A stretch of DNA of 64,000 bases, taken from contig JAISPR010000010.1 in the NCBI GenBank assembly GCA_031274765.1, positions 1 to 64,000 on the forward strand, in the 5' to 3' direction. The notes under the pieces are model-generated. The model was not told where the DNA came from. It did no database searches and saw only the letters and a program-made list of their open reading frames with translations. This DNA comes from Nitrososphaerota archaeon. Lineage in GTDB: Archaea; Thermoproteota; Bathyarchaeia; Bathyarchaeales; Bathycorpusculaceae. Positions 8,365 to 18,567 of the stretch are shown one piece after another; the first letter of the stretch is position 1; the number at the start of each line of letters is the position of its first letter. A program made the translations under genes and the position numbers.

Positions 8365-9033
8365 TTGATTGCAACGGGTCATCAACCAAATTATTTGCCC
8401 TGGCTTGGATTTTTTGATAAAATGCGGCGTGCCGATTTATTCATCATTGAAGATAATATCCAATTTGAACGTCAGGGGTTCACTAGTAGAAACCGGGTGA
8501 TGACCCAAGATGGCATACGGTGGCTTAGTGTCCCCATAGAACATGCAAAAAAGCCTTTATTTATTAATGAGGTAAAAATTGCTAACAAGAGCCGTCCACG
8601 GTGGGGACGTAAGCATTGGGCTACGCTAAAACATAGTTACTGTAAAACCCCCTATTGGGATGATTTTTCGGGTTTTTTTGAGGCAACCTATGAACAAGAG
8701 TGGATTTATCTTATTGATTTAAATATGCATCTCATTCGCGGTATTATGCGGTTTTTAAACATCACTAAGCCCTTGGTTCTTAGTTCTTCTCTTGGTGTGG
8801 AGGGCAAAAAAACCGAGTTAATTATTGCCCAATGTAAACAAGTTGGAGCAGATATTCAGCTTGCAGGGGATGGCGGCAAGAAATATATTAATCAAAAACT
8901 TTTTGAACGCGCCGGTATTGAGCTTGTTTTTCAAGAGTTTATCCCGCCGCTTTATCCTCAGACCACAACGACCTATGTTTCTAACCTTTCTGTTGTGGAT
9001 TATCTTTTCTGTACCGGCGGTAAACCCTGGTAA
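8365..9033 (+). CDS. WbqC-like family protein
   Basis: ATGHQPNYLPWLGFFDKMRRADLFIIEDNIQFERQGFTSRNRV is characteristic of WbqC; TTG start. Confidence 0.9.
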   Translation: MIATGHQPNYLPWLGFFDKMRRADLFIIEDNIQFERQGFTSRNRVMTQDGIRWLSVPIEHAKKPLFINEVKIANKSRPRWGRKHWATLKHSYCKTPYWDDFSGFFEATYEQEWIYLIDLNMHLIRGIMRFLNITKPLVLSSSLGVEGKKTELIIAQCKQVGADIQLAGDGGKKYINQKLFERAGIELVFQEFIPPLYPQTTTTYVSNLSVVDYLFCTGGKPW

Positions 9034-9048
9034 CTATGTGGTGATTGC

Positions 9049-10170
9049 ATGAAGGTTTCTTCTTCGTTTCCCTATTTCTCCAAGGATAGCATAAACGCTA
9101 TATTAGCCGATATGTCCCAGATGCTAAACAGTGGCCAATTAACTGATGGGCCCTTTAGTGAAGAATTTGAGCGCAAATTTGCCGCCTACACCAAGGCCAA
9201 GTATGCTGTTGCAGTAAGTTCAGGTTCAGCTGCTCTGGATGTAGCGCTGAGACATTATCGGCTGGCTGGCAAAGAAGTTATTGTGCCCACTAACACGTTT
9301 GTTTCAACTCCCAACGGAGTTGTCTTTGCAGGCGGAATTCCTGTGTTTGCCGATATGGACCCCCAAACTCTTTGTATTGACCTTGAGGATGTTAAACGTA
9401 GAGTTACATCCAAAACTGCTGGTGTTATCGTGGTGCATATTGCCGGGTTAATTTGTCCACAACTACTTGAGCTTAGAGAGTTTTGTAGAGAGCAAGAGCT
9501 TTTTCTCATAGAAGATAGCGCTCATGCTCATGGAGCAACCCTTGATGGGCAGATGGCGGGAACGTTTGGGGATGTTGGATGTTTTTCGTTTTATCCCACC
9601 AAAGTCATGACTAGTTGTGAGGGGGGTATGATATTGACTGCTGATGAAGAGTTTGCTTTGGAGGCTAGGTGTGTGAGGTCTTGTGGTCAGAATGCTAATC
9701 GTCAGATGGTTATGTTGGGGGATAATTGGCGGTTAAGTGAGCAGGCGGCGATTGTGGGGTTGCATCAGCTTGAGCATATAGAAGAGTTTTTGGCAAAGCG
9801 CAATCAGATAGCTGCTTGGTATGGGGAGGTGCTTGGGGATGTTGCGGAGGTATCGGTGCTTAGACCTCCTCCAAACATTAGGCATAGTTACTACAAGTAT
9901 CCGGTTGTGCTTACGTCGGGGATTGATTGTCAAAAAGTCGCGGAGGTTCTAAAGCGGCGGTTTGGGGTTGAGTCGGGTCATATTTATTATCCGCCTTGTC
10001 ATCTGCAACCCTATTATATGGAGACGTTTGGGTCTTGTGTGGGTGACTTGCCTATTGCTGAGCGGGTGTTAAAGCAGGTGATGTGTTTGCCTATGCATTA
10101 TTTGTTAACAAAACAAACCGTTGATTATGTTAGTGAAGCGCTGGTTTCAAGTATCGAAGCTGTTGTATAG
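9049..10170 (+). CDS. DegT/DnrJ/EryC1/StrS family PLP aminotransferase
   Basis: AVSSGSAALDVAL, LIEDSAHAHGATLDGQMAGTFGDVGCFSFYPTKVMTSCEGGMI. Confidence 0.93.
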   Translation: MKVSSSFPYFSKDSINAILADMSQMLNSGQLTDGPFSEEFERKFAAYTKAKYAVAVSSGSAALDVALRHYRLAGKEVIVPTNTFVSTPNGVVFAGGIPVFADMDPQTLCIDLEDVKRRVTSKTAGVIVVHIAGLICPQLLELREFCREQELFLIEDSAHAHGATLDGQMAGTFGDVGCFSFYPTKVMTSCEGGMILTADEEFALEARCVRSCGQNANRQMVMLGDNWRLSEQAAIVGLHQLEHIEEFLAKRNQIAAWYGEVLGDVAEVSVLRPPPNIRHSYYKYPVVLTSGIDCQKVAEVLKRRFGVESGHIYYPPCHLQPYYMETFGSCVGDLPIAERVLKQVMCLPMHYLLTKQTVDYVSEALVSSIEAVV

Positions 10171-10400
10171 GTTGTCGTGGTAGTGGAGGTAAACAGTGGT
10201 GTTTGGATTTTTTGTTGGTTCTATACGTATAGCTCTTGGCATGTGTCTAATTTTCCGCAAAATTTATGCACTGGGGTGGGGACTGTTTGATATATGTGTT
10301 TAGTTTTGAAAACGTTTCGAAACAACGTTTAGCGATTAAATAAAACATGTGTATAATTTATAAATAATTATGTGTAGTTCATATTTTTTAAACGCGTCTG

Positions 10401-10443
10401 TTCAGGTATTTTTATAATTTTGGTTCTTTTCAGGTATTTTTAT
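10401..10443. repeat. Short direct repeat pair TTCAGGTATTTTTAT
   Basis: TTCAGGTATTTTTAT at 10401-10415 and 10429-10443. Confidence 0.6.
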
Positions 10444-10613
10444 CAACTGAGGTATAATAAATCTGGGATGTTAGGTTGTAATGTTGTTTGATGAATCTGA
10501 TTGGTTTACTGTTATTATTTCCATATTGGGGGGGTAGGTGTTGATAAATCTTGAATTTGTCTGATGCTGTTTATAGAACATTTAGATTTTGTTCCGGATG
10601 TTTCATCCTTAGA

Positions 10614-10650
10614 GCTTTAAAAGTTCGTTTACCCGAGTAACTTTTAAAGC
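10614..10650. promoter_or_regulatory. Perfect 12-bp inverted repeat upstream of a GT2 gene
   Basis: GCTTTAAAAGTT-CGTTTACCCGAGT-AACTTTTAAAGC, 28 bp before the GTG start at 10679. Confidence 0.5.
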
Positions 10651-10678
10651 CATTTGGGGTTTTGGAGGACTTTTTTCT

Positions 10679-11380
10679 GTGGTAACTGAACTTAGCTCAA
10701 CTATATCGGTGGTTATCGCAACATTAAATGAGGAAGCCGGAATAGGGCCAACAATAGGTGAGATGCAAAAGGTTTTGCGTAATCCCTACATGGTTGTCGT
10801 TGATGGTAATAGCGTTGACCGAACTATTGAGATAGCCAAAAATATGGGTGCCGATGTTATGCTGCAAGAAGGGCACGGCAAAGGGGCTGCCATGTTTCAA
10901 GGTATTAAAACACTTACCGCAAAGGTACCCTACATTGTTTTTACTGATGCCGATTACACCTATCCAGCTGAATACATCCCTGAGATGATTGAAATATTGG
11001 AAACCAATCCCCAGATTGGTATGGTTATTGGAAACCGTTTCAAAGGTCAATATAATCTCTCAAAAACAATAACAAATCCGTTTTATGTGGGTAACAAGCT
11101 TTTGGCATTTGCTCAACTAGTGATGAATGGAATAAATCTGGAGGATCCGCTCTCTGGTTTGCGGGTAGTGCGCTCTGAAGCCCTTGATGGCTGGAAACCC
11201 AAAAGCAAAGGATTTGATGTAGAAGCTGAAATGAATGCAATTGTGGAACGCAGAGGATATGGCATTATGGAAGTTCCCATCGATTACCGAAACCGAATGG
11301 GTGAAAAAAAACTTAAACTAAGGCACGGTTTTGGAATAATGAAACGAATCTTGGCTGAAAGCTTTACTTTTGAAGACTAA
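10679..11380 (+). CDS. GT2 family glycosyltransferase (dolichyl-phosphate sugar synthase-like)
   Basis: SVVIATLNEEAGIGPTIGEM, VVVDGNSVDRTIEIA, YIVFTDADYTYPAEYIPEM. Confidence 0.9.
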   Translation: MVTELSSTISVVIATLNEEAGIGPTIGEMQKVLRNPYMVVVDGNSVDRTIEIAKNMGADVMLQEGHGKGAAMFQGIKTLTAKVPYIVFTDADYTYPAEYIPEMIEILETNPQIGMVIGNRFKGQYNLSKTITNPFYVGNKLLAFAQLVMNGINLEDPLSGLRVVRSEALDGWKPKSKGFDVEAEMNAIVERRGYGIMEVPIDYRNRMGEKKLKLRHGFGIMKRILAESFTFED

Positions 11381-11470
11381 CTTACCATTAATAATTGCAA
11401 ACCCCACATCACACCCAAAACATCGTTTATACAATTATTTTTTGTTCTGTAGCATATTTGGAGCACCATT

Positions 11471-12469
11471 ATGACCCCAAACCAATCTCCCCTAAAAATC
11501 GGTGTTGTCGGATTAGGCAAAATGGGCATCATGCACGCATGCTTGCTAAACACAATGCCAAACGTAGAAGTCCAAGCCCTATGCGATAAAAGCCGACTAA
11601 TACGTACAATAGCCAAACGCTCCTTCAAAGATGCCACCGTCACAGACTCCCTTGATAAATTTGCCGACTTAAACCTTGACGCCATCTACATGTTAACCCC
11701 CATACCAATTCACTATCCACTAATCAAACAAATCTATACCAAAAAACTAGCAAAACACATATTTGTAGAAAAAACCCTCACCTCCAACTATAATCAATCA
11801 GCCGAACTCTCAACAATAGCCCAAACCCAAGACAGCATCACTATGGTCGGTTACATGAAACGCTTCAGCACAACATTTAACCAAGCAAAACAACTCTTAG
11901 AAGAACAAGCCATAGGCAAACCCGAATCATTTAAAGCCTATGCCTTCTCCTCAGATTTTGCCAACACACCTAAGAGCACTCCGGCCTCAAATGCCCGCGG
12001 AGGCGTCATAGAAGACCTCGGCTCCCATATAGCTGACTTAGCCGTATGGTTCTTTGGAGACCTCACAGTCACAGACACAAAAATCAACTCCCAACTCTCA
12101 CCCACCTCAGAAGATGACCTAAGCTTCAATGTCACCACCAAACAAGGCCTACCTGGACATTTCGATGTCTCTTGGTGTAAACAAAACTATCGCATGCCCG
12201 AATTTAATCTATCCATCCAAGGCACAACCGGTAACTTGGACGTTAACGATGATGAAGTAAAATTAACCCTAAAAAATTCACCCCCAAAACACTGGTACCG
12301 CCACGACATGAACGATAACGTTGGCTTTCTCCTAGGAGGACCCGAATACTACCGTGAAAACCAATACTTCATACAATCCATCCTTTCAAAAACACCCCCC
12401 GAATCGAACTTTAAAAACACCCTAAGCGTTGACTACCTCTTAGAACAGGTAAGGCGACAGAGCAAATGA
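11471..12469 (+). CDS. Gfo/Idh/MocA family oxidoreductase
   Basis: KIGVVGLGKMGIMHACLLNTMPNVEVQALCDKS...HIFVEKTLT...GGVIEDLGSHIADLAVWFFGD. Confidence 0.9.
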   Translation: MTPNQSPLKIGVVGLGKMGIMHACLLNTMPNVEVQALCDKSRLIRTIAKRSFKDATVTDSLDKFADLNLDAIYMLTPIPIHYPLIKQIYTKKLAKHIFVEKTLTSNYNQSAELSTIAQTQDSITMVGYMKRFSTTFNQAKQLLEEQAIGKPESFKAYAFSSDFANTPKSTPASNARGGVIEDLGSHIADLAVWFFGDLTVTDTKINSQLSPTSEDDLSFNVTTKQGLPGHFDVSWCKQNYRMPEFNLSIQGTTGNLDVNDDEVKLTLKNSPPKHWYRHDMNDNVGFLLGGPEYYRENQYFIQSILSKTPPESNFKNTLSVDYLLEQVRRQSK

Positions 12470-13371
12470 ATCACAACCCTCTACGCCTCATAGTCGGCGA
12501 CAACCCCTTCCACGGCATTAGCCACCTCTCCCAGCAAAGAGCAAGAGAACGCACCCCCCCACAAACACCCCAAACAACACAACAAGCCGCCCACATAGTC
12601 GAGCGCTCAGTCGAAAACGGCGCCAATGGATTTATGTTCAGCGTCGATGAAACCACCTTAGCCATAATACAACAACTACGAAAAAACCACCCAACCTCCA
12701 AAACAAACCTATATGCCATTGCACCCTATGCCTACGCCTATGTTCGAAAAGCCACACAAACAGGAGGCGTATCAGGATTAGCGATGAATTTTGCACGAAA
12801 CATGCTTTTTTCCTCCAACGCCAAAGTCATCACCACAAACCTTGGGGGCCTTGCACAATTCAACCCCTCTGCTCTGCTCAAAACATATACCGCATACGAA
12901 CTATCACGCATAAAATCCGCTGCAGGCAACGACGCCCACATAGAATCATTTATGCTCCACGAAATCATAACCGACATGGCCTTAGCTCTCAACATGGAAT
13001 CCCTCTTCAAAGAATACATCACCTTTCTTGAAAACCGCCATATACGCCCCGGTTTTGAAACCCGCAATTTTTCTATCCTCATAGATAAATTTAACCACTG
13101 GAACATCGATTTGAGCAAACTAACCCTAACCTCTTCTTTTAACAAAGTCGGTTTCCAAATGTGTCCCTCTAAACGTGAGTGCGAAGAAGCCCTCAAACGT
13201 GCCGGTGGCGCCGAAATCATTGCTATGAGCGTCTTGGCTGCAGGATACCTCAAACCCATCGAAGCCGTTGATTATTTAACAAATCTAGAGGGAGTAAGTG
13301 GTGCAGTTATAGGCGTCTCAGGAGAGCATCAGGCAGATGAAACCTTTAGGGTTTTTCGTGAATGCTGCTAA
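12466..13371 (+). CDS. Uncharacterised protein, possibly TIM-barrel/aldo-keto-like
   Basis: Complete ORF overlapping the upstream stop by ATGA; LIVGDNPFHGISHLS...AEIIAMSVLAAGYLKPIEAVDYL...VSGAVIGVSGEHQADETF. Confidence 0.75.
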   Translation: MNHNPLRLIVGDNPFHGISHLSQQRARERTPPQTPQTTQQAAHIVERSVENGANGFMFSVDETTLAIIQQLRKNHPTSKTNLYAIAPYAYAYVRKATQTGGVSGLAMNFARNMLFSSNAKVITTNLGGLAQFNPSALLKTYTAYELSRIKSAAGNDAHIESFMLHEIITDMALALNMESLFKEYITFLENRHIRPGFETRNFSILIDKFNHWNIDLSKLTLTSSFNKVGFQMCPSKRECEEALKRAGGAEIIAMSVLAAGYLKPIEAVDYLTNLEGVSGAVIGVSGEHQADETFRVFRECC

Positions 13372-14572
13372 CCTGATTATCTTTGGTTTAGGAGTTTATT
13401 TTTTGATTTGGCTTTTAATTGTCTGGCTCGGAGTGGGCTTACTGTTTTTGGGTGTTCCAGGTATTTATTTCATTTACATGAAGCGTTGCTCAAAGGGAAC
13501 CTGGGGACTCTGTATGGATAGCGCCTATTTGCCCTCTGTTGCTATTTTTGTTCCGGTTTACAATGAACAAGCAGTCATAGGTTTAAAACTTGAAAATCTC
13601 TCCAAAGTGGTTTATCCACGCGATAAAGTCGAAATTATCATAGTTAATGATTCTTCATCAGATAATACTCTAAAAATTATTAATCAATATCTTACAGAAC
13701 ATCCTATATTCAAGATCACCTTATTTGATAGTAACAAACATTTGGGAAAAACGGGTTGTCTAAATCAGGCCCTAAAAACTGTTCAATCAGATATAGTTAT
13801 AATCTCAGATGCTGATTGTTTTTGGCCAACCGATATACTTCAAAAAGCGCTTTTTTATCTCTCAGATCCAAATGTTGGCGCTATAACTGCCCGGGAGTTG
13901 CTTCTAAATCCTGGGGACACTTGGGTGACTTTGACTGAGCAGTTCTATGACAGTACCATACAGTTGATACGAGTAGGTGAATCAAAGGTACATTCAACGC
14001 TTTTCTTTCAAGGTGGTTTTGCAGCCTATAAGCGCGGTATGCTAAAAGAATTTAACTCTGCAACCGATGACTCTGGAACAGCACTTGATATAATTCAAAA
14101 CAACAAACGCACGTTGCTGATTCCTGAAATCGGATTTTTCACTGTTAGTCCTACTGTTTGGCGAGATAAATTTTCTATGAAGATCCGCCGAGCCAATCAC
14201 CTGCAACAGCTCTGGGCAAGATGCCTTTGGTTAATGTTTCAGGGCAAACTTGTTATGCCTAAACGTATTGCGGTGCCTGAAAGTTTTCTCCATCTCTTCA
14301 ACCCTTTGCTGTTAGTTATATTAACCCTATTAACTGCAGGGGTTATGATTGTTTATCCTACTATGGCGCTGATTATACCGGGAATTTTTTGTTTGTTGTT
14401 GATAGTTAAAAAAACTAGACTGACCGCATTAGAACTTATTCAGAATAATCTTATTTTGCTAGTGGCGCTTAGCACTTTTTTGACAAAGCGTAAATTCAAA
14501 TTTTGGAAACCTGTCACAGAAACCCGCTCTGTTTTGAGTGCACAAGTACTGCGCGAAAAAAAACTAATCTAA
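13337..14572 (+). CDS. Membrane GT2 glycosyltransferase (processive type)
   Basis: SVAIFVPVYNEQAVIGLKLENL, IIIVNDSSSDNTL, DIVIISDADCFWP, C-terminal TM helices. Confidence 0.9.
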   Translation: MKPLGFFVNAANLIIFGLGVYFLIWLLIVWLGVGLLFLGVPGIYFIYMKRCSKGTWGLCMDSAYLPSVAIFVPVYNEQAVIGLKLENLSKVVYPRDKVEIIIVNDSSSDNTLKIINQYLTEHPIFKITLFDSNKHLGKTGCLNQALKTVQSDIVIISDADCFWPTDILQKALFYLSDPNVGAITARELLLNPGDTWVTLTEQFYDSTIQLIRVGESKVHSTLFFQGGFAAYKRGMLKEFNSATDDSGTALDIIQNNKRTLLIPEIGFFTVSPTVWRDKFSMKIRRANHLQQLWARCLWLMFQGKLVMPKRIAVPESFLHLFNPLLLVILTLLTAGVMIVYPTMALIIPGIFCLLLIVKKTRLTALELIQNNLILLVALSTFLTKRKFKFWKPVTETRSVLSAQVLREKKLI

Positions 14573-14684
14573 ACATCAATCAGATAAATGTAGAAAATAA
14601 TAACTTATATGATTAATTATTGTTATAAGGCTATACTTCTTTAATTAAACTATTATTTTTGTAGAGGTTCTAAACAAATTAAGG

Positions 14685-15731
14685 TTGATGGCTACTTTGG
14701 ATTCGCAGTCTTTTGTGGTTACCGTAGGGATATGTGTAAAAAACAGTGCCGCCATCATCAAAAAAGCCATTGATAGCCTATGTCATCAAACATTTCCAGC
14801 TAAAAACACCGAGATAATCGTAGTTGACGGTAAAAGTAAAGACGGCACACTACAGATAATCAAAAACAGTCTCAAAACAGAATTTAGCAGAGTAGAATTT
14901 TTCCAAGAAAACAGCGGACTGGGCATTGCTAGACAAATGGTAATCCAAAAAGCCCGCGGTAAATACATCATCTGGCTTGACGCAGATATGATACTTGCAT
15001 CCAATTATTTAAAAAATCAAGTTGCTTTCATGGAACAAAATCCTCACGTGGGTATTGCCGGTGGAACCTACACACTCCATATCGGTCACGGATTAGCTGC
15101 TGACCTTGAAAATATCGCCTATGCGGTAGATTCTATTTTTGGTCGCCCCGGGAGCGCTTCTAAATTTGGTTACCTGCCCGGTGCAGAGGGTGCAATCTAT
15201 CGCGTAAAAGCGGTTCGTCAAGTCGGAGGATTTGATACCTGCATAAATGGTGCCGCCGAAGACACCGATTTAGCTTACCGCGTCAGAAAAAAAGGCTGGC
15301 ATCTGGCAATGACCCAAGAAAAATTCACCGAATCTACTCGAGCTTCATGGCAGACCCTTTGGAACCAATACAGTTGGTATGGACGCGGCGGACACTACAT
15401 ATTCCACAAAGATTCCCGATCGGTAAACCTTCTACAAATGTCACCCATGGCCGGATTTGTAGCAGGCATTCTACGCTCTCCTGGAGCCTATCTACTAACC
15501 CATAACACTTCTTTTCTTCTACTACCCTTCCACTATGCATACAAACGTATGGCCTGGCTCTACGGCTTCTACAACGCCCATCTAAACGGATATGGACACA
15601 ACCCAACTAACCCTAAACCCACTGCCCTACAAAAAACGATAACTTTAGACAAAATAGGTGCCCTCAAACAAAAAACAGCACAAACTCCCTACCCCATAAT
15701 TAATAGCCCCTATGTGCGGCACACTTTTTAG
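14685..15731 (+). CDS. GT2 family glycosyltransferase
   Basis: TVGICVKNSAAIIKKAIDSL...EIIVVDGKSKDGTL...YIIWLDADMIL. Confidence 0.92.
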   Translation: MMATLDSQSFVVTVGICVKNSAAIIKKAIDSLCHQTFPAKNTEIIVVDGKSKDGTLQIIKNSLKTEFSRVEFFQENSGLGIARQMVIQKARGKYIIWLDADMILASNYLKNQVAFMEQNPHVGIAGGTYTLHIGHGLAADLENIAYAVDSIFGRPGSASKFGYLPGAEGAIYRVKAVRQVGGFDTCINGAAEDTDLAYRVRKKGWHLAMTQEKFTESTRASWQTLWNQYSWYGRGGHYIFHKDSRSVNLLQMSPMAGFVAGILRSPGAYLLTHNTSFLLLPFHYAYKRMAWLYGFYNAHLNGYGHNPTNPKPTALQKTITLDKIGALKQKTAQTPYPIINSPYVRHTF

Positions 15732-15747
15732 ATTATAGAGGGTCAAT

Positions 15748-16653
15748 ATGACGCCATTTTTAACTGTGGGCATCTGTGTCCGTAACGGTGAAACCCTGCT
15801 CTCAGAGGCGATTGAGAGCGTTCTCCGACAAGAATACCCCAAAGAAAAACTCCAAATTATCTTTGTTGACGATGGCAGTCAAGACAATACCCCAAAAATA
15901 ATCCGCAAATACACTGCTCTATTGGGCCAAAGAGCAAAAACGTTCAAAACTTCCTGTCAAGGGTTGGGACACGCTCGCAACTATATCGTAAACAATGCAG
16001 ACGGAGAATACATCCTCTTTGTTGATGCCGATGAAATACTCACCCCAAACTACATAAAAGCCCAAGTTGAGGTCATGCAAAAAAACCCTCAAGTAGGGAT
16101 AACTGCAGGGGTTTTTAAAATTGTTCCCGGTAATCTCATGTTAAACTTGGAGATCGCACCCCACATCGTTAACCAGAAAAACTTTGGTAAACCCAAAAGT
16201 TTCATCTGGAAAACTGATAAACTTGTTGGCACCGGCGGAACAACTTTTCGCACATCTGCAGTGCGTCAAGTGCATGGTTTTGATGAAAACATCAAAGGGG
16301 CTGGAGAGGATACGGACTTGATTTTACGGATGCGAAAGGCAGGGTGGCTCCTTGAGCCTAACGCGGCAGAATTGTTTGAGCTACATAGTGGGTTATCTAG
16401 ACCCTCTGAGCTTTGGCAGAAATATTATTGGTACGGTTATGGGTGTCAAAAAAGTTTCCAGCAGACCTGTGGCGGTTTTTCTTTTCTGCGGATGTCTCCG
16501 ATGGCGGGGGTGGTTAGTGGAATTTTTTATTTGTTTCCTGCCTATAGATTTTTGCGGCAAAAACAAATGTTTTTGTTACCTCTACATTTTGGCTTTAAAC
16601 ATGTTGCTTGGATGTTTGGTTTTATGTGGGGTCAGCATAAAAATGGTAGCTAA
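15748..16653 (+). CDS. GT2 family glycosyltransferase (paralogue of the upstream gene)
   Basis: TVGICVRNGETLLSEAIESVL...IIFVDDGSQDNTP...YILFVDADEILTPNYIKAQVEVMQKNPQVGITAG. Confidence 0.92.
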   Translation: MTPFLTVGICVRNGETLLSEAIESVLRQEYPKEKLQIIFVDDGSQDNTPKIIRKYTALLGQRAKTFKTSCQGLGHARNYIVNNADGEYILFVDADEILTPNYIKAQVEVMQKNPQVGITAGVFKIVPGNLMLNLEIAPHIVNQKNFGKPKSFIWKTDKLVGTGGTTFRTSAVRQVHGFDENIKGAGEDTDLILRMRKAGWLLEPNAAELFELHSGLSRPSELWQKYYWYGYGCQKSFQQTCGGFSFLRMSPMAGVVSGIFYLFPAYRFLRQKQMFLLPLHFGFKHVAWMFGFMWGQHKNGS

Positions 16654-16694
16654 AAACAAAAAGGGATAGTGAGGTAAATATTAATACAGCAAGG

Positions 16695-18371
16695 TTATGC
16701 CCAAAAGAAGACAATCCAGTGCCAATAGAAGTAGCCCTCGACGATACTTTGGGCCGGATTTTCTAATGGGGCGATTGATATTGCTATGGACTTTGGTGGG
16801 TATGGTGTTGTTGTTTGACCTATATGTTGGGGTGTTGTTTGTGTTGGATAGGGTGTTGGTGTTTGGGTTATATGATTAAGGGTTATCTGTACAGACGAAG
16901 TTGTTTGGGTTGAGTGTGTAGTTGCGGGTTGTGTTGGTTGGGGGTCTGTTAAGACAGGCGTGGGTGATGGTGTTGTGAGTGCCGGGTTGGTTGTCTGGGA
17001 CAGTGTGGGGTTGTCTGTTGGGTGCAGAGTTGGTTGGGTCGTTTGAATTGTTTTTGTTGGTGCTTTATAGGAGTCAATGTATGCTTTGCCCATGGCGTTT
17101 GCTGCATAGTTTCGAGTAAGCATTGTTTCTCCAGCATAAATTGGTCCTAAGCCTGTATCACTTAGCCAATAGTACGCGCCTGCGCCAATACCCAAATCGT
17201 ATTGTACTCTAAGTAGAGTGCTCCACCATGTGACATCTCTTTGACTGTTACTTGATCTTGCCAAACAAGAGCCTTCTTCATTGATAACTAAGGGTGCAAC
17301 GACACCCATCGTTTTAACTGCATCTTGCAGTTGTGACTTTAAATTGTCATAGTCAGTTCGCCAATATTGGGTCAAATCCGTGGGTGCATAATAGTAGAGA
17401 TGTGTTGTGTAAACAATATTGACTGCATTAGGTATTGCGGCTGCGATTTGTTTAATCCAGCTCAGATCATTGCCCCAAGCGTTTGGATGCCAACCCATAT
17501 GCCACTGCATCATAATCAGGTTGGATGCACCTGTTGATCTAATGGCACTATACATCGTTTGGAGATACTGCATATATCCCGTGGGGATAGCATCGTTGTC
17601 AATCCCCAGATTTGGTTCATTCCAAGCTTCAAAGATTACATTATCATATCCCTTGTATGTATTAGCCATGTCAGACCAAAACCATCGCCAAAACCCTAAC
17701 TCATTACCGCCATAACCTGCATCAGATAGAAATCGCCGTGCAGGTTCATCCCATCCCTCCATGGGCAAACCCTGCCAGCCATATCCTTGACTCGCATAAG
17801 GATCGCCACCAAAACTGCTTGCTGAGGGCGTGAGCATGTAGGGTACGATATTAACATATATGCCATATTTGGCTGCTGTTTGAATTAGTGTATGAAGATA
17901 TGTCTTGGTGTTGATGGGGGTTGTTTGGGCACCATAACTGGCGGGGTCTTCTTGTGAGGGTGCGATGTTGTTTCGGTAGTACCAGCTGGGGTAGATGAAG
18001 ACGCGTATGTAGTTTATGTGCCATTGGTCTCTCATGTTGGCAAAGGTTTGTTCCATGGTTGGTGTGGGGTTAGTATTCCACTGATTACTCCAACTATCTG
18101 ATGCAGTATTGCCCCAAAGGATAAGATTTGGCACAAACCCCGCAAGGCCCATACCACGCAGATACACAACATTGCCTTCACTATCAACAATATAGGTACC
18201 TGAGGTGTGTAGCGCCGGAGTGACCGATGAGGCACTATCCTGAGCGCAGGTTGGAGAAAACACTGAAACCATGCTTAGGGCAAGCAAAGTAACGATGAAA
18301 AGCGATGCAACCCTTCGGTAGTTTTTGAGATTTAACGGATGCCCTGTTTGCGATAAACTGTGTGTGTTCAT
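16695..18371 (-). CDS. Secreted GH5-like glycoside hydrolase with Thr/Pro-rich linker
   Basis: Signal/TM, VIFEAWNEPNLG (acid/base Glu), APLVINEEGS (nucleophile-like), then a T/P/Q-rich C-terminal stalk. Confidence 0.85.
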   Translation of the reverse strand: MNTHSLSQTGHPLNLKNYRRVASLFIVTLLALSMVSVFSPTCAQDSASSVTPALHTSGTYIVDSEGNVVYLRGMGLAGFVPNLILWGNTASDSWSNQWNTNPTPTMEQTFANMRDQWHINYIRVFIYPSWYYRNNIAPSQEDPASYGAQTTPINTKTYLHTLIQTAAKYGIYVNIVPYMLTPSASSFGGDPYASQGYGWQGLPMEGWDEPARRFLSDAGYGGNELGFWRWFWSDMANTYKGYDNVIFEAWNEPNLGIDNDAIPTGYMQYLQTMYSAIRSTGASNLIMMQWHMGWHPNAWGNDLSWIKQIAAAIPNAVNIVYTTHLYYYAPTDLTQYWRTDYDNLKSQLQDAVKTMGVVAPLVINEEGSCLARSSNSQRDVTWWSTLLRVQYDLGIGAGAYYWLSDTGLGPIYAGETMLTRNYAANAMGKAYIDSYKAPTKTIQTTQPTLHPTDNPTLSQTTNPALTTPSPTPVLTDPQPTQPATTHSTQTTSSVQITLNHITQTPTPYPTQTTPQHIGQTTTPYPPKSIAISIAPLENPAQSIVEGYFYWHWIVFFWA

Positions 18372-18567
18372 TTATTTCTCTCTCTCTTTGTTCCCGATTT
18401 TGTGAACCTACTGCCTCGATTATTTTTATAGGCTTTTGCAAAATGTACTTCACATGTTTGCAAGATTCAGTTAACATACCAATGCATGTGCTAACCCTAC
18501 CATCAAACAATATTTACGTCCAAACAACAAAAAACCGATAATATTTCAACTTCTTAGGCGAATAAGC

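Noticed and set aside
12738-13259. Antisense ORF 12738-13259 and similar antisense ORFs (e.g. 37428-37787, 43329-43670, 55781-56110)
   Set aside because: Opposite to well-supported CDSs and explained by codon bias
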